Source: Pseudomonas sp. UBA4194 (GTDB lineage: Bacteria; Pseudomonadota; Gammaproteobacteria; Pseudomonadales; Pseudomonadaceae). Taken from it: 35,039 bases of DNA. Location of the stretch: the NCBI RefSeq assembly GCF_002379585.1, contig NZ_DFUE01000019.1:1-35039 (forward strand), given 5' to 3'. Below the pieces are notes generated by a model that worked only from the letters and a program-made list of their open reading frames with translations, had not been told where the DNA came from and did no database searches. Shown one piece after another: positions 16,765-25,557 of this stretch (the first letter of the stretch is position 1; each line of letters starts with the position of its first letter). The translations under genes were made by a program, and so were the position numbers.

Positions 16765-19584
16765 ATGAAACTCAAGCACTTTCTCCAGCCCCTGGACTCG
16801 ACCTTCTCTACCCCCAAAGCTGCGCGCAAGCTTCTGCAGTTGTTCGCCGCCGCGCTGGTGCTCGGCACGCTCATGGGCGCCTACGGCTATCTGCGCGCGG
16901 CCTTCAACGAAGAGGTCAGTTTGCGCCGTAGCTACATGAATGCTGCGGTTTCCGATGCGCAAAGCTTCTTCGTCAGTCGTCAGGCGCTGCTCAAGGCACT
17001 GGGTCTGTCGACCGTGCGCAACGTGGTGCAACCCCTGGCCAACTTCAATGAAGTGCCCAGTGAAGAAGTCCATATCAGCCTGGGCAACGGCGACAGTTCC
17101 TGGAGCCTGTGGCTGACCAGGCGCATGCTCGCTTATCTGCAGCAGAACCGAGTCAATCTGTTGTACGTAGGCCAGGGCGAGGAGGCGCAAGTGGACCGTC
17201 TCTACAGCGTCGGTGATGCCTCGGCGTTGGTGCCTGGCCATGTACTGCAGCGACTGCGCGAGCTTGACCGCAGTGGGCAAGCGACCGGTGAGTCGTTATG
17301 GCTGACTGATCACGACATGCCGGATTCGCCGCTGTACATTTTTACCCGTCTGGATGAGCGCAGTCCGGCCTCGGGCTGGCTGGGTCTGGAAGTCGAAGGG
17401 CCGGACCTGATGGATGCGCTACGCCATGATGAGGCGGGAGATTTTCTGCTGCTCGACAGCCAGGGCCAGTTGATCTTCACCAGCATGTCCAGTCAGGACG
17501 CGCACCTGGCGTTGAATCTGTCGGGTGCCGTGACGGCGTTTGGCCTGGCGGGTACGCAATGGTTTCCCGACCATCTGGCAATCAGAAAACAGCTGGGGTA
17601 TTCGAATTGGCAGATCGTCTACAGTCTGGATCTGCGTTCGCTGCTGCCTGCCCTGGGCAGCCGCTTGCTGATCTGTCTGATGGTCTGCCTGGGCGTGAGC
17701 GGCCTGATGGGCTGGTTGGTGTACCGCATCGATCGGCGCCTGATTATCCCAGCGGCCAACCGGATCGATGCATTGGTGGAAAGCGAGGCGTTCAGCAGCG
17801 CGGTGATCCGCATCGCCCCTGTGGCGCTGTGCGTACTGCGTCGCAGCGATGGCCGACTGGTGTTGCAAAACCGCCTGGCGGAGCAATGGCTCGGTCTGGG
17901 CGCCGAGCGTGAGCAGCTGTGTCACGGCTGGATACACCGCGCCTTCGACCAGGTCGACGCCAACAACAGCGATGAGATCGAATTGGCCGACGGTCGTCAT
18001 CTGTACCTCAGTTTTGCGCCCACCCGGTATCAGCGCGAAGAAGTGCTGATCTGTGCGTTCAGTGACATCAGTGCACGCAAGCAGGTCGAGCGGGCGCTCC
18101 ATCAGGCGCGCCGCTCCGCCGATGCGGCCAACGAAGCCAAGACTCTGTTCCTGGCCACGATGAGCCACGAGATTCGCACACCGCTCTATGGCGTGCTGGG
18201 CACGCTGGAGTTGCTGGCGCGCACCGATCTCAATGCCCAGCAGCATAACTACCTGCAAGCGATCGAGGCTTCGTCCGCCAACTTGCTGCAGTTGATCTGC
18301 GACGTGCTCGATGTGGCCAAGATCGAGGCGGGTCAGTTGTCCCTGGAGCTCAGCACGTTCTCGCCCGTGCAGCTGGTGCGCGAGGTTATCCAGGGCTACT
18401 CAGGGGCCGCGCAGGGCAAAGGGCTGCGCCTGTTCAGCAGCGTCGATCCGCAGATACCGGATTTGCTCTGTGGCGACGTCACCCGCTTGCGTCAGGTGCT
18501 CAACAACTTGCTCAGCAATGCGCTGAAATTCACCGACAGCGGACGCATCGTGCTGCGCGTGCACGTGGAAAGCCGGGACGATGAGCGTGCCTTGCTGCGC
18601 TGGCAGATCGTGGACACCGGCAAGGGCATCAGCGCCGATGATCAGAAGTATCTGTTCGAAGCGTTCTTTCAGGCCAGCGGTAACGCCAACGTGGTGGCCG
18701 GTACAGGGCTGGGCCTGTCGATCTGCAAGCGCCTGATCCATTTGATGAACGGCAACCTGAGAGTGGTCAGCGAGCCGGGCCTGGGCAGCAGCTTTGCCTT
18801 CGATGTGCCGCTGGTACAGGTCCAGGAGCCGTCGACGCGCAGTGCGGGGACGCCCCTGATCGCACAAAAGGTCTACGTGGTTTCACGCATGCAGGATCTG
18901 GCCGAGAACGTCTGCGGTTGGCTGCAGCGCTGGGGCGCTCGGGCCCAGGTCGGCGGGCCGGCCCGCGGCGAAGTCACCAACGGTGCCGTGCTGGTGGAGC
19001 TGGAAACGGTGCCCGATCATCCATGCCTGCTGCCGTTGTGGCAGGGGCCACGGGTGATTGCCAGCCCCATGGAACTGACGCTCGACGCGCCGATGTCCGG
19101 GATCTGGCAAGCCAATCTGAACAATCTGGAAGAACTCAAGGAGGCCGTGTCCCGCGCCCAGGGGCAGCAACGCAAGGAATGCTCGGGTGCAGGTCAGACG
19201 CCGCCTGCGCTTGTACTCAATCTGCGCGTGCTGGTGGTAGAGGACAACGTGATCAATCAACTGATTTTGAGAGACCAGTTGCAGGAGCTCGGCTGTGAAG
19301 TCGTGCTGGCCTGTGATGGTCTGGAAGCCCTGGCGCTCTGGCATGCCGCCGAGTTCGACCTGGTGCTGACCGACGTCAACATGCCGCGCATGAACGGTTA
19401 TGAGCTGGCCAGCCAGTTGCGCCAGCGCGACGCGACCTTACCGATCATCGGCGCCACCGCCAATGCCATGCGCGAAGAGGGCGATCGATGCCAGGCGGCA
19501 GGGATGGACCAATGCCTGATCAAACCGGTGACACTGCGCGCCCTTCATCAAGCCTTGCAGTCGTATCAGCGGAGAAAGGTTTGA
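16765..19584 (+). CDS. Hybrid sensor histidine kinase without HPt (PvrS-like)
   Basis: A 939-aa inner-membrane hybrid kinase. Order: TM1 (about 23-43), periplasmic sensor region to about 298, TM2 (about 300-320), a PAS-like segment, and the HisKA domain with ATMSHEIRTPLYG (His468). The ATPase domain has LRQVLNNLLSNALKF, DTGKGIS and GTGLGLSICKRL. A degenerate receiver-like stretch (about 695-800) lacks the acidic triad. A true receiver with VLVVEDN and LTDVNMPRMNG (Asp870) ends the protein. There is no HPt domain, so phosphate must leave through another protein, plausibly kinase 2. The first gene of a four-gene cassette, it resembles PvrS by position. I chose the ATG at 16765; a GTG at 16747 is possible, and neither has a ribosome site. 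Confidence 0.9.
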   Translation: MKLKHFLQPLDSTFSTPKAARKLLQLFAAALVLGTLMGAYGYLRAAFNEEVSLRRSYMNAAVSDAQSFFVSRQALLKALGLSTVRNVVQPLANFNEVPSEEVHISLGNGDSSWSLWLTRRMLAYLQQNRVNLLYVGQGEEAQVDRLYSVGDASALVPGHVLQRLRELDRSGQATGESLWLTDHDMPDSPLYIFTRLDERSPASGWLGLEVEGPDLMDALRHDEAGDFLLLDSQGQLIFTSMSSQDAHLALNLSGAVTAFGLAGTQWFPDHLAIRKQLGYSNWQIVYSLDLRSLLPALGSRLLICLMVCLGVSGLMGWLVYRIDRRLIIPAANRIDALVESEAFSSAVIRIAPVALCVLRRSDGRLVLQNRLAEQWLGLGAEREQLCHGWIHRAFDQVDANNSDEIELADGRHLYLSFAPTRYQREEVLICAFSDISARKQVERALHQARRSADAANEAKTLFLATMSHEIRTPLYGVLGTLELLARTDLNAQQHNYLQAIEASSANLLQLICDVLDVAKIEAGQLSLELSTFSPVQLVREVIQGYSGAAQGKGLRLFSSVDPQIPDLLCGDVTRLRQVLNNLLSNALKFTDSGRIVLRVHVESRDDERALLRWQIVDTGKGISADDQKYLFEAFFQASGNANVVAGTGLGLSICKRLIHLMNGNLRVVSEPGLGSSFAFDVPLVQVQEPSTRSAGTPLIAQKVYVVSRMQDLAENVCGWLQRWGARAQVGGPARGEVTNGAVLVELETVPDHPCLLPLWQGPRVIASPMELTLDAPMSGIWQANLNNLEELKEAVSRAQGQQRKECSGAGQTPPALVLNLRVLVVEDNVINQLILRDQLQELGCEVVLACDGLEALALWHAAEFDLVLTDVNMPRMNGYELASQLRQRDATLPIIGATANAMREEGDRCQAAGMDQCLIKPVTLRALHQALQSYQRRKV

Positions 19585-20789
19585 CTGTCTATCGGGTGCT
19601 TATCGTGGAAGACCATCCCTTCCAGCATGAGTATCTGGTGAACCTGTTCAGCGAAGTGGGTGGCTTTGAAGTGGACGCGGTCTGGGATGGTCCGACGGCG
19701 TTGCAGTGCCTGGCGACCGAGCACTATGACTTGCTGCTCAGCGACCTGCTGATGCCCGGCATGGATGGTGTGCAACTGATTCAGCAATTGGCTGACGTGA
19801 CCCGCCCGCCGGTACTGGCACTGATGAGCGTGGCATCACGTCGGATGCTGGTGGGCGCCGGGTTGGCAGCGCGCAGCATGGGCCTGGACGTGGCCGGCCT
19901 GATTTCCAAGCCGGTACAGGCGCCGGCTGTACTGCGCTTGCGTGAGCATCTGGACAACACCTGCCTGGACAGCGGCAAAGGTTTGCCCGGCAAACGTTCC
20001 CGGTTGCCACTGCAGACGCCCGAAAGCGTGATCGCAGCCTTGCACGAAGGGCAGATACAGGCCTGGTTCCAGCCCAAGAAAAGCCTGTGTAACGGGCGTA
20101 TCGTCGGCGCCGAAGCCTTGGCGCGCTGGCAGCACCCCAGCCATGGTCTGCTGATGCCGGGCAGTTTCATGGGCACCGTCGAGCAATCCGGTCTGGAGGA
20201 ACAACTGCTGTGGCTGACCCTGCGCCATACCTTGCAGGCTCAACAGCAATGGCGCCGCCAGGGGTATGAGGTGCCGGTGTCGATCAACCTGCCCACCCAT
20301 TTGCTCGACCAGCATGATCTGGCCGATCGGCTGCACGCCTATGTTCTGGAGCGCGATGCCAGACCGCAGCAGATCATCTTCGAGCTACTGGAAACCTCTA
20401 CCACTCGGCTGCCGGGAGACTACTATGCGGGCGCCTGTCGCCTGCGGATGAAGGGCTTTGGCCTGGCTCAGGATGATTTCGGACAGGGGCTGAGTTCGTA
20501 TTTCAACCTGGTCTCCACACCCTTCAGCGAGCTCAAGATCGACCGCTCGCTGGTTCATGGCTGCGCCGACAGCGAGCATCTGGCCACTGCGCTGCAAAGC
20601 ATCATCGAGCTGTGCCGCAAGCTGGGCCTGACCGTTGTGGCCGAAGGGGTCGAGACGCACGCCGAGCTGGTGTTGCTGCGACGTATGGGCTGCGCCCAGG
20701 TTCAAGGCTTCCTGATTTCCCCTGCGGTGGCGGTCGGGCGCTTCGCGTCTCTGTTAGTGGAGGATGGCCCGGCGCCAGCACTAATCTGA
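19581..20789 (+). CDS. Response regulator with EAL c-di-GMP phosphodiesterase domain (PvrR/RocR-like)
   Basis: A 402-aa protein with an N-terminal receiver (VLIVEDHPFQHEY, then LLLSDLLMPGMDG with the phospho-acceptor Asp) and a C-terminal EAL domain. The EAL domain keeps the residues needed for c-di-GMP hydrolysis: EALARW (Glu178), SINLP, FELLET, QDDFGQGLSS, LKIDRSLV, AEGVET and QGFLIS. It should therefore be active and lower c-di-GMP. The likely start is TTG at 19581. It overlaps the kinase stop as TTGA and is preceded by GGAG 6 nt upstream; longer in-frame starts lie inside the kinase gene. In P. aeruginosa PvrR antagonises Cup fimbriae made under RcsB control; the same role is inferred here. 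Confidence 0.93.
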   Translation: MTVYRVLIVEDHPFQHEYLVNLFSEVGGFEVDAVWDGPTALQCLATEHYDLLLSDLLMPGMDGVQLIQQLADVTRPPVLALMSVASRRMLVGAGLAARSMGLDVAGLISKPVQAPAVLRLREHLDNTCLDSGKGLPGKRSRLPLQTPESVIAALHEGQIQAWFQPKKSLCNGRIVGAEALARWQHPSHGLLMPGSFMGTVEQSGLEEQLLWLTLRHTLQAQQQWRRQGYEVPVSINLPTHLLDQHDLADRLHAYVLERDARPQQIIFELLETSTTRLPGDYYAGACRLRMKGFGLAQDDFGQGLSSYFNLVSTPFSELKIDRSLVHGCADSEHLATALQSIIELCRKLGLTVVAEGVETHAELVLLRRMGCAQVQGFLISPAVAVGRFASLLVEDGPAPALI

Positions 20790-20901
20790 CCGCAGCGAGT
20801 CCGATGTCCATACAGCCCACTCAAGGGTCGCCCTTTTCAGGCTTTTCGGGTCGTAGCCACGGCCTGGCGGCATGCCTGGCATCCAGGCTTCGACGGTATT
20901 G

Positions 20902-23829
20902 ATGATGAAGCATGCAAGCTCGCGTCTGGGCGCGCTGGCGCTCAGCTCCCAGCGGTTGAACAAAGGCCTGCTATTGCTGGCCGGGCTGACGCTGTTGCTG
21001 ACCAGCACCAGTTATTGGGCCATCCACCGGCTGATAGAAGCGGAGCAGGAGAAGGTCGAGTTTCACTTTGCCCGGGTCATCGAGAATATCCATGAGCACG
21101 AAACTTTTCTGCGCAATATCGCCAGCGCCTATGACCGTACCAATCGCAGTCTGCTGCCCAACGTCCAACCGGCCAGCCTCGTAGCGCTGGGTAGCGATGA
21201 CACTCGGAGTCTGTTCCAGGGCCGCGGCTTGCCGCTGTCGCTGGCGTTCACGCTGTCCCATGGGCGGCAGGCAAGCCGTGTGGATACGCACGGTGCATTT
21301 TCCCTGGCCACCCAGCTGACCGATTACTACAGCACCTATTGGGCCGGTTCTTATTATGCCTCGCCGCAGCTGTTCGTCTTCGCGCCGGCGGGACAGTTCG
21401 ATATCGCCATACCGGGTATCGACGGGGTGCGCCAGCGCCTGGCATTGCAGCAAGCCCAGTACCTGACCATGGCCGGACGCCTGCGCGATCAGCTGCAACC
21501 CCAGCGGGCTTTGCTCGGCAGTGGCGTGGTCCGCTGGCTGCGCGCCCCAGCGGCACTGTATCCGACCACCAAGACCCTGGTTGCGACGATTGGCGTGGAT
21601 CTGCCTGCCGACTTGATGCCGTCTGGCCGGGAGCAGGGTCTGACCACCCTCGTGGCGTTGCTGGACATGGGCCAGATCAACGAGATCGAGCGAGTGCTGC
21701 GGCGGCCGGTGTACAACCAGTTCACCTTGATTTCGCCCCAGGGCGAAGTACTGCTGGGCAGCCTGGGTGATGACCGGCAGGCGCCGATGGGCCTGAGCAT
21801 CGGTGGGCAGGGACTGCGCTTCAAGATGGCCACCCAGGGAGGCGCGCACTGGACCGCGCTCTACGCCATCAGCTACGAGGACTTTCTGCGTTACGCGAAA
21901 TGGCCATTGATCGGTCTGGGGCTGACCATGCTGCTGGCGCTGGTGGTGGGTTGGTGGATCAATCGCTGGTACCGCCTGGAGTTCGTGCAGCCTGCGCAGC
22001 AGGCGCAACAACGCTTGCAGGAAAGCGAGGCGTTCAATCGGGTGATGATGGACAACGCGCCGGTGGGGCTCAGTGTGGTGCGTCGCGACGATCACCAGGT
22101 GCTGCTGGAAAATCAGCGCGCGCGGGAATGGCAGGGCACTGCCCAGTTGCTCAAGCTGCTGGACCGAGAGGTGGGGGCGGCAGCGCCTGGGGAAGTCTGG
22201 CTGGAAGTCGAGGGACGCCATCTGCAAGCGTACTTCGTCGCCACTCGCTACCAGGGCGAGGACGTATTGCTGTGCGGCTTCAATGACATTACCCGCCACG
22301 TCGACGACGCCCAGACCATGGAGCAGGCACGTCGCTCCGCCGATGAAGCCAGTGAGGCGAAAACGCTGTTCCTTGCCACCATGAGTCATGAGATTCGGAC
22401 GCCTTTGTATGGCGTGCTGGGCAATCTGGAATTGCTGGGCATGACCGAGCTGAGCAGTCGGCAGCGGCAGTATCTGGAAGTTATCCAAGGCTCATCGACG
22501 GTACTGTTCCAGTTGATCAGCGACGTGCTCGATGTGTCGAAGATCGAGTCGGGGCAAATGGCCCTTGAAGTCTCGTCGTTCAGCCCGCAGACCCTGGTGC
22601 GCGAGGCCGTTCAGGGGTTCACTGCGGCAGCGCAGAACAAAGGTTTGCAGTTTCAGGAAGATATCGATCCGCAGGTACCTGCGCGCGTGACTGGAGATGC
22701 TGGGCGAATCCGGCAGATAGTGCACAACCTGTTGAGCAACGCGATCAAGTTCACCGACTCGGGACGGGTACTGATGCGCCTGGTGGTGATCGAACTCACC
22801 GCTGAGCACGTGACGCTGCAATGGCAGGTATCCGATACGGGTGTGGGCATCGCTTCCAAGGCGCTGGACGATCTGTTCAAGCCTTTCTATCAAGTGTCCG
22901 GGCGCGATCAAACCGGTGGGGCAGGTCTGGGGCTGTCTATCTGCGCCCGTTTGAGCGAGCTGATGGGCGGGCACATGCGGGTGGTCAGCGAGCCCGGTCT
23001 GGGCAGCAGTTTCTCTCTGCTGCTGCAGTTGCCGATCGCCACGGGCGAGGCGACTCCCGAGCCGGTCGATGAACCACTCGACACGCCGCTTCCAGGCGCC
23101 GCGCTACGAATTCTGGTGGTGGAAGACAACCCGATCAATCAAGCCATTCTGCAAGAGCAGCTGCAGGCGCTCGGCGCCCATGCGACAGTCGCCGAGAATG
23201 GTGAGCGAGCGCTGCAGGTATGGGCGGCGAAGCCCTTCGATCTGGTCATCACCGATGTCAACATGCCGCGCATGAATGGCTACGAATTGACCTGTGAGCT
23301 ACGCCGCATGGGTGTCACGGTGCCGATCATCGGCGTGACCGCCAACGCCATGCGCGAAGAGGGCGAACGGTGCCTGGCGGTGGGCATGAATGCGTGGGTG
23401 GTCAAGCCGCTGAGTCTGGACATGCTGCGCGCGGCCCTGCTGGCGCATCGGGTTGGCGGGCGTGTCGATGCCGATGCCGATGCCGATGCTGATTCCGATA
23501 CCCATGTCGGCGGCGTGTCCGACCTCGAAGGTTGGATCGAGCTGTCACCGGTCATGCGTGATGTGCTGACGCGGACCTTGCATGAAGACATCGGGGAGAT
23601 TGAAACTGCCCTGGCCGCGGGCGACGCTACCCGTGTGCAACGGCGCCTGCACAGCCTGAGCGGCGGACTGGCGACCATACGCGCCACGGCGCTGGCCCGG
23701 ACATGTGGGCAGTGGGAGGTGGCCTTGCAGGAAGGGCCGCTGGATGTTCGCATCCGCGCAGGTATCGACGCGTTGTTGGTACGTCTTCGCGCTGTGGCTT
23801 CAGCCATGGCGACCCGGTCATGGACATGA
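20902..23829 (+). CDS. Unorthodox hybrid sensor kinase with REC and HPt (RcsC-like)
   Basis: A 975-aa kinase paralogous to kinase 1. It has TM1 (about 21-42), a large periplasmic sensor, TM2 (about 334-352), and a PAS-like region. HisKA carries ATMSHEIRTPLYG (His496). The ATPase domain has QIVHNLLSNAIKF, DTGVGIA and GAGLGLSICARL. The receiver has ILVVEDNPINQ and ITDVNMPRMNG (Asp785). An Asp/Ala-repeat linker leads to a C-terminal HPt with RRLHSLSGGLATI (His917). The HPt lacks the usual Lys three residues after the His (HSLS instead of HxLK). It probably relays phosphate to the RcsB-like regulator downstream and may accept it from kinase 1. The start is uncertain: ATG 20872, 20902 or 20905 are possible and none has a good ribosome site. 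Confidence 0.9.
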   Translation: MMKHASSRLGALALSSQRLNKGLLLLAGLTLLLTSTSYWAIHRLIEAEQEKVEFHFARVIENIHEHETFLRNIASAYDRTNRSLLPNVQPASLVALGSDDTRSLFQGRGLPLSLAFTLSHGRQASRVDTHGAFSLATQLTDYYSTYWAGSYYASPQLFVFAPAGQFDIAIPGIDGVRQRLALQQAQYLTMAGRLRDQLQPQRALLGSGVVRWLRAPAALYPTTKTLVATIGVDLPADLMPSGREQGLTTLVALLDMGQINEIERVLRRPVYNQFTLISPQGEVLLGSLGDDRQAPMGLSIGGQGLRFKMATQGGAHWTALYAISYEDFLRYAKWPLIGLGLTMLLALVVGWWINRWYRLEFVQPAQQAQQRLQESEAFNRVMMDNAPVGLSVVRRDDHQVLLENQRAREWQGTAQLLKLLDREVGAAAPGEVWLEVEGRHLQAYFVATRYQGEDVLLCGFNDITRHVDDAQTMEQARRSADEASEAKTLFLATMSHEIRTPLYGVLGNLELLGMTELSSRQRQYLEVIQGSSTVLFQLISDVLDVSKIESGQMALEVSSFSPQTLVREAVQGFTAAAQNKGLQFQEDIDPQVPARVTGDAGRIRQIVHNLLSNAIKFTDSGRVLMRLVVIELTAEHVTLQWQVSDTGVGIASKALDDLFKPFYQVSGRDQTGGAGLGLSICARLSELMGGHMRVVSEPGLGSSFSLLLQLPIATGEATPEPVDEPLDTPLPGAALRILVVEDNPINQAILQEQLQALGAHATVAENGERALQVWAAKPFDLVITDVNMPRMNGYELTCELRRMGVTVPIIGVTANAMREEGERCLAVGMNAWVVKPLSLDMLRAALLAHRVGGRVDADADADADSDTHVGGVSDLEGWIELSPVMRDVLTRTLHEDIGEIETALAAGDATRVQRRLHSLSGGLATIRATALARTCGQWEVALQEGPLDVRIRAGIDALLVRLRAVASAMATRSWT
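23467..23502 (+). repeat. Six-bp in-frame tandem repeat (GATGCC) in kinase 2 linker
   Basis: Three perfect and three degenerate copies of GATGCC encode Asp-Ala-type dipeptides in the linker joining the receiver to the HPt of kinase 2. Unit gain or loss would change linker length by two residues without shifting the frame. Confidence 0.75.
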
Positions 23830-23857
23830 TCGGCAACCCTTGCAAGGAACACGATTG

Positions 23858-24505
23858 ATGCGCGAAATGAAAGTTGTGATTGCTGACGATCACCCCATCG
23901 TACTGGTGGGCGTGCGCGAGATGATCCTGCGCAACCCGGGCATCACCGTGGTGGGCGAGGCGGTCAGCCCCAGTCAGCTGATTGCGCAGCTGGAGCAGCA
24001 TCGGCCCGACGTACTGGTGACCGATTACAACATGCCTGGGGACGATCTCTATGGGGATGGGCTGAAGCTGATCGAGTATGTGCTGCGCCGCTTTCCCGAC
24101 ACCCAGGTGCTGGTGTTGACCATGGTTTCCAATAGTCTGATTCTGACTCGTCTGCAAGAGCTCGGCGTTGCCGGCGTGATTCAGAAAAACTACCTGCACG
24201 AGGAAATTCAGAAAGCCCTGGTCGCGCTCAGTGCGCGCCGCAGCTACAGAGCACCTGAACCCATGGCCACATCGGTCAGCGCCAACAACCAGCAGGTGGA
24301 CGAACGCTTTTCCAGTCTGTCGATGAAGGAAATGGAGGTGCTGCGCCTGTTCGTGGCCGGCTCCAGCGTCAGCGATATCGCTCGGCAACTGAACCGCAGC
24401 ATCAAGACCGTCAGCGCCCAGAAGGTGGCGGCGATGCGCAAGCTGGAAGTGGACAGTGATCAGGCCTTGTTGACCTATTGCATCCGCGCCGAGCAGTTCG
24501 AGTAA
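23858..24505 (+). CDS. rcsB: RcsB/RocA-type response regulator (LuxR-type HTH)
   Basis: A 215-aa NarL-family regulator that strongly resembles enterobacterial RcsB. The receiver has VVIADDHPIVLVGVREM, then LVTDYNMPGDDLYGDG with phospho-acceptor Asp56 (same number as in E. coli RcsB), and VLTMVSNS. The DNA-binding domain has LSMKEMEVLRLFVAGSSVSD followed by IARQLNRSIKTVSAQK and AMRKLEVDSDQALLTY, near-identical in pattern to RcsB. A clear AAGGA lies 9 nt before the ATG. It ends the phosphorelay cassette and faces the fimbrial operon tail to tail. I infer that it binds the RcsB-box-like elements at 16624, 16713 and 29657. The P. aeruginosa homologues RocA1 and RcsB activate cup fimbriae. Confidence 0.93.
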   Translation: MREMKVVIADDHPIVLVGVREMILRNPGITVVGEAVSPSQLIAQLEQHRPDVLVTDYNMPGDDLYGDGLKLIEYVLRRFPDTQVLVLTMVSNSLILTRLQELGVAGVIQKNYLHEEIQKALVALSARRSYRAPEPMATSVSANNQQVDERFSSLSMKEMEVLRLFVAGSSVSDIARQLNRSIKTVSAQKVAAMRKLEVDSDQALLTYCIRAEQFE

Positions 24506-24509
24506 GGCG

Positions 24510-24552
24510 CCAGAGCACAGAAACAATGGGTGTCAGGCGCTTATCCCGGGCG
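24510..24552. terminator. Possible bidirectional terminator between rcsB-like gene and adhesin
   Basis: The 55-bp gap between the convergent stop codons contains GCGCC and GGCGC arms with an inner CAC/GTG pairing, giving an imperfect hairpin. There is no strong T-run. The call is weak and rests only on the convergent context. Confidence 0.25.
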
Positions 24553-24560
24553 GTGTCTCA

Positions 24561-25505
24561 TCACTGATAGGTGATGGTGAATTGCAGCGCAGCGTTGGCC
24601 TTGCCCGGTTCTATCTTGTCGGCGGTCTTGTAGTAGGCAGCCTGCAAGGGAATGAGGTAGTTGCCGCTTGGGCTGGTGTCGAGGAAGCGATGCGCCTCGC
24701 CCAGCGTGACTACCGCGTTGTTCGAGTCGGTTATCTGGATGCCCACCCCTGTAGCGCCGCCTGCATCCAGTGCCAGAACGCCCTGTTTGGCGTCAAACGC
24801 CGGATTGACCGGGTCGAGCCTGTAGCTGATGCTGCTCAAACCGCTGGGACAGTCGTTGAGGGCAATGTTGAACGCCTTCTGACCGATCGTGGACCCTATT
24901 CCACCGAATTTGCTGCTGTACTGCTTGCCCAGGTCGATGTTGACCGAAGGGGTCTGGCAGCTGACTTCGGTGAAGGTGATGGAGTTGGCAAGGTTGAGCT
25001 GGATGATATTCAGGCCAAATCCAACCAGGTTTCCGAGCTGGCCTGAGTCAATGGCTCCGGATTTTATCTCGCCTATCTTGTAGAGGGTAAAGCCTACTGA
25101 GTTGACGAAGGTGTACGAGGCTGCGTTCAACGAGCCCTCGGGGTAAGCGGGCGCGTAAGTCTTTCCATAGCTCAGACGCCAGCCTAGGCCGGTGTCGCCA
25201 ATGGGGCTAGGGTCTGTATCGCTAGCTGTCGAACCGCGGGCGTTGGTATAACCCCATGATCCCGGTACATCACACTTGAAAGTCGGTGCGCCGGTAGGTG
25301 ACTTCTGTGGAGAGTTGTAGATGACAGTGCCGTTCGGTGCGTTCTTGGGAATCGTCAAGGTGCTGGGAACCGTAAAGTTCATGACCAGGGTTGCGCCGTA
25401 GGAATAACAAAATGTTGCTGCCCAGGCATTGCTGCCACAGCACATCAACAAGAGGCTGCAGAACCAGGGCGCCAAGCCCATGCGTTTTGTTGCAACAGTC
25501 TTCAT
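24561..25505 (-). CDS. Fimbrial tip adhesin / minor subunit (intact copy)
   Basis: A 314-aa secreted protein, last gene of the chaperone-usher operon. It has a signal peptide ending near SNAWAA. An N-terminal domain of about 150 residues probably has the receptor-binding role. The C-terminal pilin-like domain begins near SCQTPSVNIDLGKQY, with a second Cys in LNDCPSG, and ends in QFTITYQ, the kind of terminal beta strand that a periplasmic chaperone recognises. The two-domain length fits FimH-type tip adhesins. The ligand is unknown. I chose the ATG at 25505 because the signal peptide starts there; its ribosome site is weak. The paralogue at 15594-16519 is clearly related along its whole length but frameshifted. 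Confidence 0.8.
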   Translation of the reverse strand: MKTVATKRMGLAPWFCSLLLMCCGSNAWAATFCYSYGATLVMNFTVPSTLTIPKNAPNGTVIYNSPQKSPTGAPTFKCDVPGSWGYTNARGSTASDTDPSPIGDTGLGWRLSYGKTYAPAYPEGSLNAASYTFVNSVGFTLYKIGEIKSGAIDSGQLGNLVGFGLNIIQLNLANSITFTEVSCQTPSVNIDLGKQYSSKFGGIGSTIGQKAFNIALNDCPSGLSSISYRLDPVNPAFDAKQGVLALDAGGATGVGIQITDSNNAVVTLGEAHRFLDTSPSGNYLIPLQAAYYKTADKIEPGKANAALQFTITYQ

Positions 25506-25525
25506 ATTGATTATCTCTGGGGTCA

Positions 25526-25543
25526 GGCAGCCCGAAGGCTGCC
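25526..25543 (-). promoter_or_regulatory. UUCG-tetraloop hairpin between usher and adhesin
   Basis: On the minus-strand transcript, GGCAGCC and GGCTGCC form a perfect 7-bp stem around TTCG, giving a C(UUCG)G tetraloop, a very stable RNA fold. It lies in the 52-bp gap between the usher stop and the adhesin ATG. No T-run follows, so an effect on mRNA stability or partial attenuation is more likely than full termination. Confidence 0.65.
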
Positions 25544-25557
25544 GATAAGGGGGGCGT

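Noticed and set aside
16765..25505. Cassette considered as a recent mobile island
   Set aside because: No integrase, transposase, tRNA or att-like repeats were seen, and the coding style looks like the neighbours; only the flanking adhesin copies hint at rearrangement.
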